A stretch of DNA of 64,000 nucleotides, taken from assembly GCF_003254585.1 (NCBI RefSeq), contig NZ_QJGZ01000033.1, forward strand, positions 62,001 through 126,000, given 5' to 3'. The translations under genes were made by a program, and so were the position numbers. Below, piece after piece: positions 16,997 to 25,075 of the stretch; position 1 is the stretch's first letter, and each line of letters begins with the position of its first letter. The stretch comes from Flavobacterium sharifuzzamanii (GTDB lineage: Bacteria; Bacteroidota; Bacteroidia; Flavobacteriales; Flavobacteriaceae). The notes under the pieces are model-generated. The model saw nothing but the letters and a program-made list of their open reading frames with translations. It did not search any database and had not been told where the DNA came from.

Positions 16997-19132
16997 ATGT
17001 TTAACCACAATATATCTTTCACAAAAATAATAGCAGCAGGCTTGTTTGTTGCAGGCTGCAATTTGACGCCAGTTTTAGCCCAAAGTAAGAAAAGCACAAC
17101 TACAGAAAATAAAGATCCGCAGCGATTTTTCTCCAAACCTGATTTAATGCAGATTGGAGTTTATTATTATCCAGAGCAATGGCCAAGAGAACAATGGGAG
17201 CGTGATTTAAAAAACATTAAAAAACTAGGTTTTGAGTTTACGCACTTTGCTGAATTTGCATGGACTTTTTTGGAACCTGAAGAAGGAAAGTATGATTTTA
17301 AATGGCTAGATGACGCATTAGCCATTGCCGAAAAACAAGGTTTGAAAGTAATCATGTGTACGCCAACGCCAACTCCGCCAGCATGGATGGGAGAAAAGTA
17401 TCCTGAAATCTATTTGGTAGATGCAAGCGGAAGACGCAGAGAACATGGTAACAGAGCTAATCAATCTGTGTCTAATGAGAAATACAGAGAATTTGTAGCT
17501 AAAATTGTTACTGAATTAGGAAAAAGATACGGTAATAACAAAAATGTAATTGGCTGGCAGGTTGATAACGAACCAGGAGCGCCAGACGATTTTAGTCCAT
17601 CAGCACAAAAAGGATTTCAGAAATGGTTAAAAACGAAATACGAAACAATCGAAAAATTAAATGCGGAGTGGGTAGCGAGTTTCTGGAGCATTAGGTACAA
17701 TAATTTTGAACAGATCGCGATTCCAAATGCAGAGATTTATTTTGAAGATAAACTTAGTCCGCATGCTATTCTAGATTTTAAAAGATTTACAGCAGATTCT
17801 CAAGCTGAATATTTGAATTTACAAGCTGAAGTCCTTCGAAAATATATCGACCCAAAACAATGGATTACGACAAATTACACCAATGTAGTTTACGGAGCTG
17901 ATCCAAGGAAAACAGATAAAATGGATTTTGCAACTTACACGATGTATCCTGTAAGCGGTAGAAATCAGTTAGGCGGACAAAATTTCAGAATGGGACATCC
18001 TAATAAAATTTCGGAAGCCAATGATTATTACAGATCTATAAATGGCGTTACGGGCGTAATGGAAATGCAGCCTGGACAGGTAAACTGGGCAAGCATTAAT
18101 CCGCAGTTATTGCCAGGAACAGTCCACATGTGGATTTCTCAGGCTTTTGGCGGTGGCTGTTCTTTTACTTGTACGTATAGATATAGACATCCGCTAGGAA
18201 GCAGTGAAATGTATCACGATGGAATTGTTGGTACAGACGGAGTAACTTTAACCACTGGAGGAAAAGAGTTTGTACAATCTATTGAAGACATGAAATTGCT
18301 TCGTAAAGAATACAATCCGAAAGCAGTTATTCCGCAAGAAATAGCAAAAAGAAAGACAGGATTTTTATGGAGCCACGAGAATCTGTGGGATTTAGAAAAT
18401 CAGAAACAAACCGAATTTTGGAGTACTTGGAGACATAGAAATATTTATACTTCAGCAGTAAAATCAACTGGTGCGCCAATGGATTTTATTACAGAAGAAA
18501 GTGATTTTTCGGCTTATCCGTTTATTGTTGCGCCAGCGTATCAGTTAGTTGATCAAAAATTGGTAGACAAATGGACGAAATATGTTGAAAATGGCGGAAA
18601 TTTAATCCTTTCTTGCCGTACGGGACAAAAGGATAAAAATGGTCATTTTTTCGAAGCCAATTGGAGCGGACCAATCGTGCCTTTAATCGGTGCAGACGTT
18701 GAGTTTTTTGATATGCTGGTTGAAGATGTAAACGGAACTATAACTGCAGGAAATAATACCTATAAGTGGAATGTTTGGGCTGATGTTTTAAATCCGAAAC
18801 AAGGAACTGAAGTTTTAGCTTCTTACGCCGATCAATTTTACAAAGGCAAAGCGGCTGCGATTACCAGAAAATTAGGAAAAGGAACCGTTACGTATATTGG
18901 AGCTGAAAGTAAAGATGGAAATCTGGAGAGACAAGTGGCAAGAACAGTATATGAACGCGCAAAAGTTGCCATTGAAGATTTGCCAAAAGGGGTTTATGTA
19001 GAATGGCGTGATGGTTTTTACGTGGGTGTAAATTATACCAATGAAACTATAAATCTGCCAATTCCTGATGGAAGCAAAATATTAGTGGGAAAAAATCCAT
19101 TAGAACCAGCGCAAGCTGTTATATGGAAATAA
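16997..19132 (+). CDS. GH42 beta-galactosidase, exported (possible lipoprotein)
   Basis: 711 residues. The N-terminus has a lipobox-like VAGC (C21) inside a signal peptide that could also be cut after VLAQ. The GH42 TIM barrel begins at IGVYYYPEQWPREQWERDL. The acid/base is E192 in GWQVDNEPG and the nucleophile E356 in GVMEMQPGQVNW. A trimerisation domain (about 430-620) and a small C-terminal beta domain follow, a complete GH42 layout. The family removes terminal beta-galactose with retention. Placed after a GH63 alpha-glucosidase and before a hydroxylysine kinase/phospholyase, it could release Gal from Gal-beta-O-hydroxylysine (inference). Other beta-galactosides are possible. Confidence 0.92.
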   Translation: MFNHNISFTKIIAAGLFVAGCNLTPVLAQSKKSTTTENKDPQRFFSKPDLMQIGVYYYPEQWPREQWERDLKNIKKLGFEFTHFAEFAWTFLEPEEGKYDFKWLDDALAIAEKQGLKVIMCTPTPTPPAWMGEKYPEIYLVDASGRRREHGNRANQSVSNEKYREFVAKIVTELGKRYGNNKNVIGWQVDNEPGAPDDFSPSAQKGFQKWLKTKYETIEKLNAEWVASFWSIRYNNFEQIAIPNAEIYFEDKLSPHAILDFKRFTADSQAEYLNLQAEVLRKYIDPKQWITTNYTNVVYGADPRKTDKMDFATYTMYPVSGRNQLGGQNFRMGHPNKISEANDYYRSINGVTGVMEMQPGQVNWASINPQLLPGTVHMWISQAFGGGCSFTCTYRYRHPLGSSEMYHDGIVGTDGVTLTTGGKEFVQSIEDMKLLRKEYNPKAVIPQEIAKRKTGFLWSHENLWDLENQKQTEFWSTWRHRNIYTSAVKSTGAPMDFITEESDFSAYPFIVAPAYQLVDQKLVDKWTKYVENGGNLILSCRTGQKDKNGHFFEANWSGPIVPLIGADVEFFDMLVEDVNGTITAGNNTYKWNVWADVLNPKQGTEVLASYADQFYKGKAAAITRKLGKGTVTYIGAESKDGNLERQVARTVYERAKVAIEDLPKGVYVEWRDGFYVGVNYTNETINLPIPDGSKILVGKNPLEPAQAVIWK

Positions 19133-19162
19133 AGTTTTCCACGAATATTTTTTAATAAAGTT

Positions 19163-19274
19163 GCCACGAATTACACTAATTTACACGAATTATAAATCTT
19201 TCTGCAAGGTTTTTAAAACCTTGCAGGATAATATAAAAAGAAAAAAATTAGTGAAAATTGGTGTAATTCGTGGC
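19163..19274. repeat. palindromic intergenic repeat, family B
   Basis: Outer arms GCCACGAATTACACTAATTT (from 19163) and the inverted copy ending GGTGTAATTCGTGGC at 19274. A near-perfect central hairpin is at 19202-19226, with arms CTGCAAGGTTTT / AAAACCTTGCAG. This nested palindrome fills most of the gap between the GH42 and kinase/aminotransferase genes. Confidence 0.75.
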
Positions 19275-19308
19275 TAAAAAAAAGAATAAATAACTTAAAA
19301 GAATAGCA

Positions 19309-21606
19309 ATGATTTTTTCAGAAGCAGTTATTCAGGACTTAGTAAAAGAACATTACGGATTAAATGTAACCGTAAAAGCATTAAATGGATATGATGAATT
19401 GAATTTTCTTTTATCTGATGATAAGAATGAAAAGTACATTCTAAAAGTATCAAATGAGAGCCATTCATTTCCATTTTTAGAAGCGCAGGCTGCCATCATG
19501 AGACATCTTGCCAAAAGTGATATTTCTGATTGCTTTCAGCATTTCTGCCTGAATACAAAAGGAGAGGAGCTGACTCAGATTATAACAGATTCTCAAACTT
19601 ATTATATTAGAATTCTAAACTTTTTAGAAGGCACTTTTTGGGTAGATGAAAAGAATAAAAACAGTCAGCTGCATTACAATTTAGGTTCGTTTTTAGGTAA
19701 TATGGATGCTGAGCTGGCGAATTTTTCTCATCCGGCAATGCATCGCAATTATACTTGGGATATTAGCCGTGCCAGTGAAGCAGGAGATAATCTAAAGTAT
19801 ATTCTAAATCACGAAAGAAGACGTATAGCGGGTTATTTTTTATTGCAGTTTGATACAGAAGTAGTGCCACAATTGCACAGATTGAGACATGCATACATTC
19901 ATAATGATGCCAACGATTATAATGTTTTGGTAAAAGACAATCGCATCAGCGGTTTGATTGATTTTGGTGATATGGTGTATACGGCTTTAATCAACAATCT
20001 AGCGATTGCTTGTGTCTATGCGATGCTTGATGAAAAAGATCCGTTGGCTGTAGCAACAAAAATTGTTGAAGGATACCATAATTCGTATGCGCTTACCGAA
20101 CAAGAATTAGATTTATTGTATTATCTCATTGCAGGAAGACTTTGCATCAGCGTGACGCAATCTGCTTATAATGCATCATTGGATAGTGACAACGAACATC
20201 ATTTTGTGACCGAAAAACCAGCTTGGGATTTGTTGTATAAATGGATAAAAATAAACCCAATTAAAGCACAAGATGCGTTTAGAAAAGCATGTGGTTTTGA
20301 CGGATTAATCAATAATGATGATTACTCAGAACTTCTTGAAGTTAGAAAAAAGAAAATAGGAAGAAATTTAAGCATTGGCTACAAAGACAAACTAAAAATT
20401 GTAAAAGGAGCTTTGCAATATTTGTATGATGACAAAGGAAGAACTTTTGTTGATTGTGTGAATAATCCTTCGCATGTGGGGCATTGCCATCCGGTTGTGG
20501 TTAGAAAAATGCAGCATCAAATAGCTACTTTAAATACAAATACCAGATATTTAAATGATGCCATAACAGATTACGCAGAAAAATTGACGGCAACTTTACC
20601 TGAAAAATTAAGTGTCTGCTATTTTGTAAACTCTGGAAGTGAAGCCAATGATTTGGCCATTCGTATGAGTCGTCATTTTACCAAACAAAAAGATATTATC
20701 GTACTCGATCATGCGTATCACGGAACTTCGACCGTAGCAATGGAAATGAGTCCGTATAAATTTGATAGCAAAGGAGGTTCTGGCCAAATGCCGTGGATTC
20801 ATAAAGCAGTTAATCCAGATTTGTATCGTGGTCCTTATAAATATGGAGATGCAGAAGCAGGCGAAAAATATGCTAAAGATGTACAGCGAATTATCGAAAA
20901 CTTAAAGAAAGAAGATAAAGCGCCAGCAGTTTTTATCTGTGAAACTTTATTGGGAGTTGGAGGTCAGATTCCGTTGCCAGAAAATTATTTAAAAACAGTT
21001 TACGACTACGTTCGTGCAGCAGGAGGAGTCTGCATTGCAGATGAAGTTCAGGTTGGTTTCGGAAGAATTGGAGATCATTTCTGGGGATTCGAATTGCAAA
21101 ATGTTGTTCCAGATATTGTTGTTTTAGGAAAACCAATTGGAAACGGACATCCGCTTGCAGCTGTAATTGTAACCGAAGAGATTGCAGAGGCTTTTAATAA
21201 TGGTTTGGAATACTTCAATACTTTTGGGGGTAATCCTGTTTCTATGGCTACAGGATTGGCTGTTTTAGATGTTATTCAAGAAGAAGAAATGCAAAAGCAT
21301 GCTCTAGAAACTGGAAATTATTTGATGGACGGACTAAAAGGTTTAATGGCTAAATATCCTATTATCAGTGATGTTCGAGGACACGGTTTGTTTATTGGTG
21401 CAGAAATGGTAAAAGATAGAATTACCATGGAGCCAGCCATTCCTGAAATTGATATTGTAGTAGAAAAACTAAAAGCCAAAGGTTATTTGTTAAGTACAGA
21501 CGGACCTCTGCATAATGTTTTAAAAATAAAACCGCCAATGCCATTTAATAAACAAAATGCTGATGAAATGATTGAGTTATTAGATATAGCATTAAGCGAA
21601 TTATAG
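19309..21606 (+). CDS. APH-type kinase fused to class III PLP phospholyase (candidate hydroxylysine kinase / phosphohydroxylysine phospholyase)
   Basis: 765 residues in two domains. Residues 1 to about 330 are an aminoglycoside/choline-kinase-like phosphotransferase with the catalytic loop HNDANDYN (H198, D200, N205) and the metal motif LIDFGD (D218). Residues from about 345 are a class III aminotransferase fold with [36 protein letters not shown] and the PLP lysine K608 in VLGKPIGNG. In vertebrates, hydroxylysine kinase (HYKK) is an APH protein and 5-phosphohydroxylysine phospholyase (PHYKPL) a class III PLP enzyme; together they give 2-aminoadipate semialdehyde, phosphate and ammonia. The fusion, with ALDH7 nearby, fits that pathway. 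Phosphoethanolamine lyase is the main alternative. The M23 domain seen in some bacterial fusions is absent. Confidence 0.85.
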   Translation: MIFSEAVIQDLVKEHYGLNVTVKALNGYDELNFLLSDDKNEKYILKVSNESHSFPFLEAQAAIMRHLAKSDISDCFQHFCLNTKGEELTQIITDSQTYYIRILNFLEGTFWVDEKNKNSQLHYNLGSFLGNMDAELANFSHPAMHRNYTWDISRASEAGDNLKYILNHERRRIAGYFLLQFDTEVVPQLHRLRHAYIHNDANDYNVLVKDNRISGLIDFGDMVYTALINNLAIACVYAMLDEKDPLAVATKIVEGYHNSYALTEQELDLLYYLIAGRLCISVTQSAYNASLDSDNEHHFVTEKPAWDLLYKWIKINPIKAQDAFRKACGFDGLINNDDYSELLEVRKKKIGRNLSIGYKDKLKIVKGALQYLYDDKGRTFVDCVNNPSHVGHCHPVVVRKMQHQIATLNTNTRYLNDAITDYAEKLTATLPEKLSVCYFVNSGSEANDLAIRMSRHFTKQKDIIVLDHAYHGTSTVAMEMSPYKFDSKGGSGQMPWIHKAVNPDLYRGPYKYGDAEAGEKYAKDVQRIIENLKKEDKAPAVFICETLLGVGGQIPLPENYLKTVYDYVRAAGGVCIADEVQVGFGRIGDHFWGFELQNVVPDIVVLGKPIGNGHPLAAVIVTEEIAEAFNNGLEYFNTFGGNPVSMATGLAVLDVIQEEEMQKHALETGNYLMDGLKGLMAKYPIISDVRGHGLFIGAEMVKDRITMEPAIPEIDIVVEKLKAKGYLLSTDGPLHNVLKIKPPMPFNKQNADEMIELLDIALSEL

Positions 21607-21614
21607 ATTTTCTT

Positions 21615-21750
21615 TAACACATAGAAACATAGTTTTTTATTTTGTGAGAAAGACGTTTCACTTAGCATGAATGCACATAGCTATGTGTTAAGAAACGAGT
21701 TTCTTTTTTATTACCTTTTTTAAAAATAAAATCTATGTTTCTATGTGTTA
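21615..21750. repeat. palindromic intergenic repeat, family A copy 2
   Basis: Ends TAACACATAGAAACATAG (21615-21632) and CTATGTTTCTATGTGTTA (21733-21750) are perfect inverses. Internal TTTCAC, CATAGCTATGTGTTA and a GAAACGAGTTTC palindrome follow the same order as in the copy at 16822-16966. Confidence 0.8.
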
Positions 21751-21775
21751 AATCAATAGTTAACAATAGATAAAA

Positions 21776-24724
21776 ATGAATAATGATATCCTTCCAAAGA
21801 TTTCTGCTAAACTTGAAGGTTTAGAAAAGCAATTAGAGGGCAAATTATTTTACGATCATACCATGCGTCTGCTGTACGCAACAGATGCAAGCGCTTACAA
21901 AGAAATGCCTTTGGCCGTAGCTGTGCCTAAAACTAAAGAAGATATCCAGAAAATTATTGCTTTTGCAAAAGAAAACAACAGCAGTATCATTCCGCGTGCG
22001 GCCGGAACTTCATTAGCTGGGCAAGTGGTTGGAAACGGAATTGTGGTTGATATTTCGCAAGAATTTACCAAAATTATATCGGTAAATCAGGAAGAAAAGT
22101 CGGCTTGGGTAGAACCTGGTGTTATTCGTGATGAATTGAATCTTCATTTAAAACCATATAAACTTTTTTTTGGACCAGAAACTTCTACCAGCAATCGCTG
22201 TATGATTGGTGGAATGGTGGGAAATAATGCTTGTGGTGCAAGATCTGTTGTGTATGGATCAACAAGAGAACATGTACTCGAAATACAAGGGTTTTTAGCA
22301 GATGGAAATGAAGTTGTTTTTGGTTCTTTGACCAATGCTGAATTTGAAGATAAATGCAATGGAATTAATGTTGTAAGCGAACTGGAACAAGCAATTTATC
22401 TGCAAGCTAAAGAGATATTATCGTCTGAGCACAATAGAAGCTTATTCGAGGCTAATTTTCCTAAGAAATCAATTCCAAGAAGAAACACAGGATATGCTTT
22501 AGATTTATTGGCAGACAGCAGTCCGTTTAATGATGCTGATGAAAAGTTCAATTTCTGTAAACTAATTGCAGGATCTGAAGGAACCTTGTTTTTTTCTACA
22601 GCTATAAAATTAAATCTGGTTGATGCCTTAAAACCGTATTCGGCTTTGGTTTGCGTTCATTTTGAAAGCATTCACGAATCTTTAAAAGCTAATATAGAAG
22701 CATTGAAGTTTAACCCAGATAGTGTGGAATTAATTGACCATTATATTCTGGAATGCACCAAAGAAAATATCGAACAAAGTAAGAATCGTTTTTTTGTGAA
22801 AGGTGACCCTCAAGCTATTTTGGCAGTAGAATTTTTGAGAGATTCTCAAGAAGAAATAGACCGCATTGCAAAAGAAATGGAAGCTTTGATGCGTTCGCAA
22901 AATCTTGGATATCATTTCCCAATTGTTTACGGTGAAGATACCAATAAAGTATGGGCATTAAGGAAAGCAGGTTTAGGCTTATTATCTAATATTCCGGGAG
23001 ATGCCAAGGCAGTTGCTGTAATTGAAGATACAGCTGTTGATGTTAATGATTTACCTGATTTTATAGAAGACTTTAATGCTATTCTAAAGGAGAGAAATCT
23101 AAACTGTGTGCATTATGCGCATGCGGCTACGGGTGAATTGCATTTGCGTCCAATTATAGATTTAAAAACTCATGAAGGGACAGAACTTTTTAGAACCATT
23201 GCAACCGATATTGCGCATTTGGTAAAAAAATACAAAGGCTCATTGAGCGGAGAACATGGAGACGGAAGGCTTAGAGGAGAGTTTATTCCGCTAATGTTGG
23301 GAGATGAAATTTACCAATTATTTGTTCAGATAAAAGAAGTTTGGGATCCGTGGGGTGTTTTTAATCCAGGAAAAATTGTGAATACGCCTCCTATGGATAC
23401 GAGTCTGCGTTACATGGCAGGACAAGATACGCCGATGCCTGAAACGTATTTCGATTTCTCAGAACATAACGGAATTCTTCGCGCCGCAGAAATGTGCAAC
23501 GGTTCTGGTGATTGCAGAAAAACAGAGAAAAGTGGCGGTACAATGTGTCCAAGTTATATGGCTACTCGAGATGAAAAACACACCACTCGAGCGCGTGCCA
23601 ATATGCTCAGAGAAACCATAACAAATTCTACAGAAATAAACCGATTTGATGATGAAAATCTGTTGGAGGTTTTGGATTTATGTTTAAGCTGTAAAGGCTG
23701 TAAGTCAGAATGTCCTTCTAATGTGGATATGGCTAAATTGAAAGCCGAAACTCTACAGCAATACCATGATAAAAATGGAGTAAAATTCAGATCTAAACTA
23801 ATTGGAAATACGCCAAAAATAAACCAATTGTTTGCCTCAGCTCCGTGGCTTTATAATTTATCTGCTAAAGGAACTCTTGGAAATTGGATTAAGAAAAGTA
23901 CTGGTTTTGCTGTAGAAAGACAATTGCCTTTAATGCACAAAATTACTTTTGGAAAATGGATAAAAAATTATAGTCAAATAGGTGATTTTAGAAACGGAAA
24001 GGTGTATTTGTATAATGACGAATTTCTGAATTATTATGATGTCGAAATAGGGCAGACGGCGGTAAAACTTTTGAATAAATTAGGGTATAAAGTTTTAGTT
24101 CCTAAAATTGGCATTAGCGGAAGAACATATCTCTCAAAAGGAATGCTGAAAGAGGCGCGAGAAATAGCGGAACAGAATATCAGAGATTTTGAAAATGCAA
24201 TTCCAAATGATAGCATTTTGATCGGAATTGAGCCTTCAGCAATACTTTCATTTCGTGACGAATATCCTGATTTGTGCCGTGGAGATTTAAAAGAAAAAGC
24301 TAAAAAAGTGGCAACTAGAACTTTTCTGATTGAAGAATTTTTGGCTAAAGAGTTGGATGCAGGAAAAATTACGCCTGATAGTTTTACAGACCAAACGGAA
24401 AGAGTTCGCATGCATGGACATTGTTTTCAGAAAAGTTTATCGTCTTTAGTGCCGCTTAAAAAGATACTTTCATTGCCAAAGAATTATACTGTTTTAAATA
24501 TTCCAAGTGGGTGTTGTGGTATGGCAGGTTCGTTTGGTTATGAAAAAGAGCATTATGATATTTCTATGAAAATTGGAGAATTGGTTTTGTTTCCAACAAT
24601 TAGGGCGGAGGAAGCCATTACTTTAATCGCTGCGCCTGGAACAAGCTGTAGGCATCAGATTGCTGATGGCACAGGACGAAAAGCGCAACATCCGGTAGAA
24701 ATATTATTTAAGGCTTTAAAGTAG
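21776..24724 (+). CDS. FAD-linked oxidase/Fe-S fusion, candidate D-2-hydroxyglutarate dehydrogenase (YdiJ-like)
   Basis: 982 residues. An N-terminal PCMH-type FAD domain (PRAAGTSLAGQVVGNGIVVD, then GPETSTSNRCMIGGMVGNNA) is followed by an FAD-oxidase C-terminal domain (YAHAATGELHLRPIID, SGEHGDGRLRGEF). An Fe-S region has cysteines in CLSCKGCKSECPSNVDMAK, and C-terminal CCG motifs follow (HGHCFQKSL, SGCCGMAGSFGYEK). This layout is that of YdiJ/GlcD-type membrane-associated D-2-hydroxyacid dehydrogenases. Because DUF1338 makes D-2-hydroxyglutarate, oxidation of that acid to 2-oxoglutarate would complete the pathway. D-lactate dehydrogenase is the main alternative. It is the last of eight co-oriented genes from 7446. 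Confidence 0.87.
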   Translation: MNNDILPKISAKLEGLEKQLEGKLFYDHTMRLLYATDASAYKEMPLAVAVPKTKEDIQKIIAFAKENNSSIIPRAAGTSLAGQVVGNGIVVDISQEFTKIISVNQEEKSAWVEPGVIRDELNLHLKPYKLFFGPETSTSNRCMIGGMVGNNACGARSVVYGSTREHVLEIQGFLADGNEVVFGSLTNAEFEDKCNGINVVSELEQAIYLQAKEILSSEHNRSLFEANFPKKSIPRRNTGYALDLLADSSPFNDADEKFNFCKLIAGSEGTLFFSTAIKLNLVDALKPYSALVCVHFESIHESLKANIEALKFNPDSVELIDHYILECTKENIEQSKNRFFVKGDPQAILAVEFLRDSQEEIDRIAKEMEALMRSQNLGYHFPIVYGEDTNKVWALRKAGLGLLSNIPGDAKAVAVIEDTAVDVNDLPDFIEDFNAILKERNLNCVHYAHAATGELHLRPIIDLKTHEGTELFRTIATDIAHLVKKYKGSLSGEHGDGRLRGEFIPLMLGDEIYQLFVQIKEVWDPWGVFNPGKIVNTPPMDTSLRYMAGQDTPMPETYFDFSEHNGILRAAEMCNGSGDCRKTEKSGGTMCPSYMATRDEKHTTRARANMLRETITNSTEINRFDDENLLEVLDLCLSCKGCKSECPSNVDMAKLKAETLQQYHDKNGVKFRSKLIGNTPKINQLFASAPWLYNLSAKGTLGNWIKKSTGFAVERQLPLMHKITFGKWIKNYSQIGDFRNGKVYLYNDEFLNYYDVEIGQTAVKLLNKLGYKVLVPKIGISGRTYLSKGMLKEAREIAEQNIRDFENAIPNDSILIGIEPSAILSFRDEYPDLCRGDLKEKAKKVATRTFLIEEFLAKELDAGKITPDSFTDQTERVRMHGHCFQKSLSSLVPLKKILSLPKNYTVLNIPSGCCGMAGSFGYEKEHYDISMKIGELVLFPTIRAEEAITLIAAPGTSCRHQIADGTGRKAQHPVEILFKALK

Positions 24725-24765
24725 AGATTGGTTTATCTCAAACATTACTGTTGCAGATATTCTGG

Positions 24766-24970
24766 GCGTAGACGCACTGCGGTGCGTCTCTACAGATATG
24801 CTTTGTGTTTAAAATATATTTTGATTTTTTTTTGAATTCAAAATACAGAAATTATTATCGTTCCAATATTCCGTAGAGGCGCACTGCAGTGCGTCTCACG
24901 CGCGTTTGTCCTCAAAGATTTTCCTGTTGTAGATATACTGGGCGTAGACGCACTGCGGTGCGTCTCTACA
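24766..24970. repeat. cluster of three GACGCACTGC(A/G)GTGCGTC palindromes, family C
   Basis: Three related palindromes in the 351-bp gap before the minus-strand glycan locus: around 24769-24792 (TAGACGCACTGCGGTGCGTC then TCTA), 24873-24899 (AGGCGCACTGCAGTGCGTCT), and 24943-24969 with the same flanks as the first. Copies of the same family recur at 36796-36988 on the other side of the glycan locus. Nothing else is recognised in this gap except the terminator at 25018-25048. Confidence 0.8.
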
Positions 24971-25017
24971 GATATACTTTATGTATAAACTAATCTGCTT
25001 AAAAAACTATAAAAAAA

Positions 25018-25048
25018 ACAAGCCTCCAAGTATATTTTGGAGGCTTGT
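25018..25048 (-). terminator. terminator of the minus-strand glycan operon
   Basis: Stem ACAAGCCTCCAA (25018-25029) / TTGGAGGCTTGT (25037-25048). On the minus strand it is followed by a run of eight or more T, 28 bp after the stop of the glycosidase at 25076. Confidence 0.85.
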
Positions 25049-25075
25049 ATCAAAAAACAATAATTCAAAAAAAAA

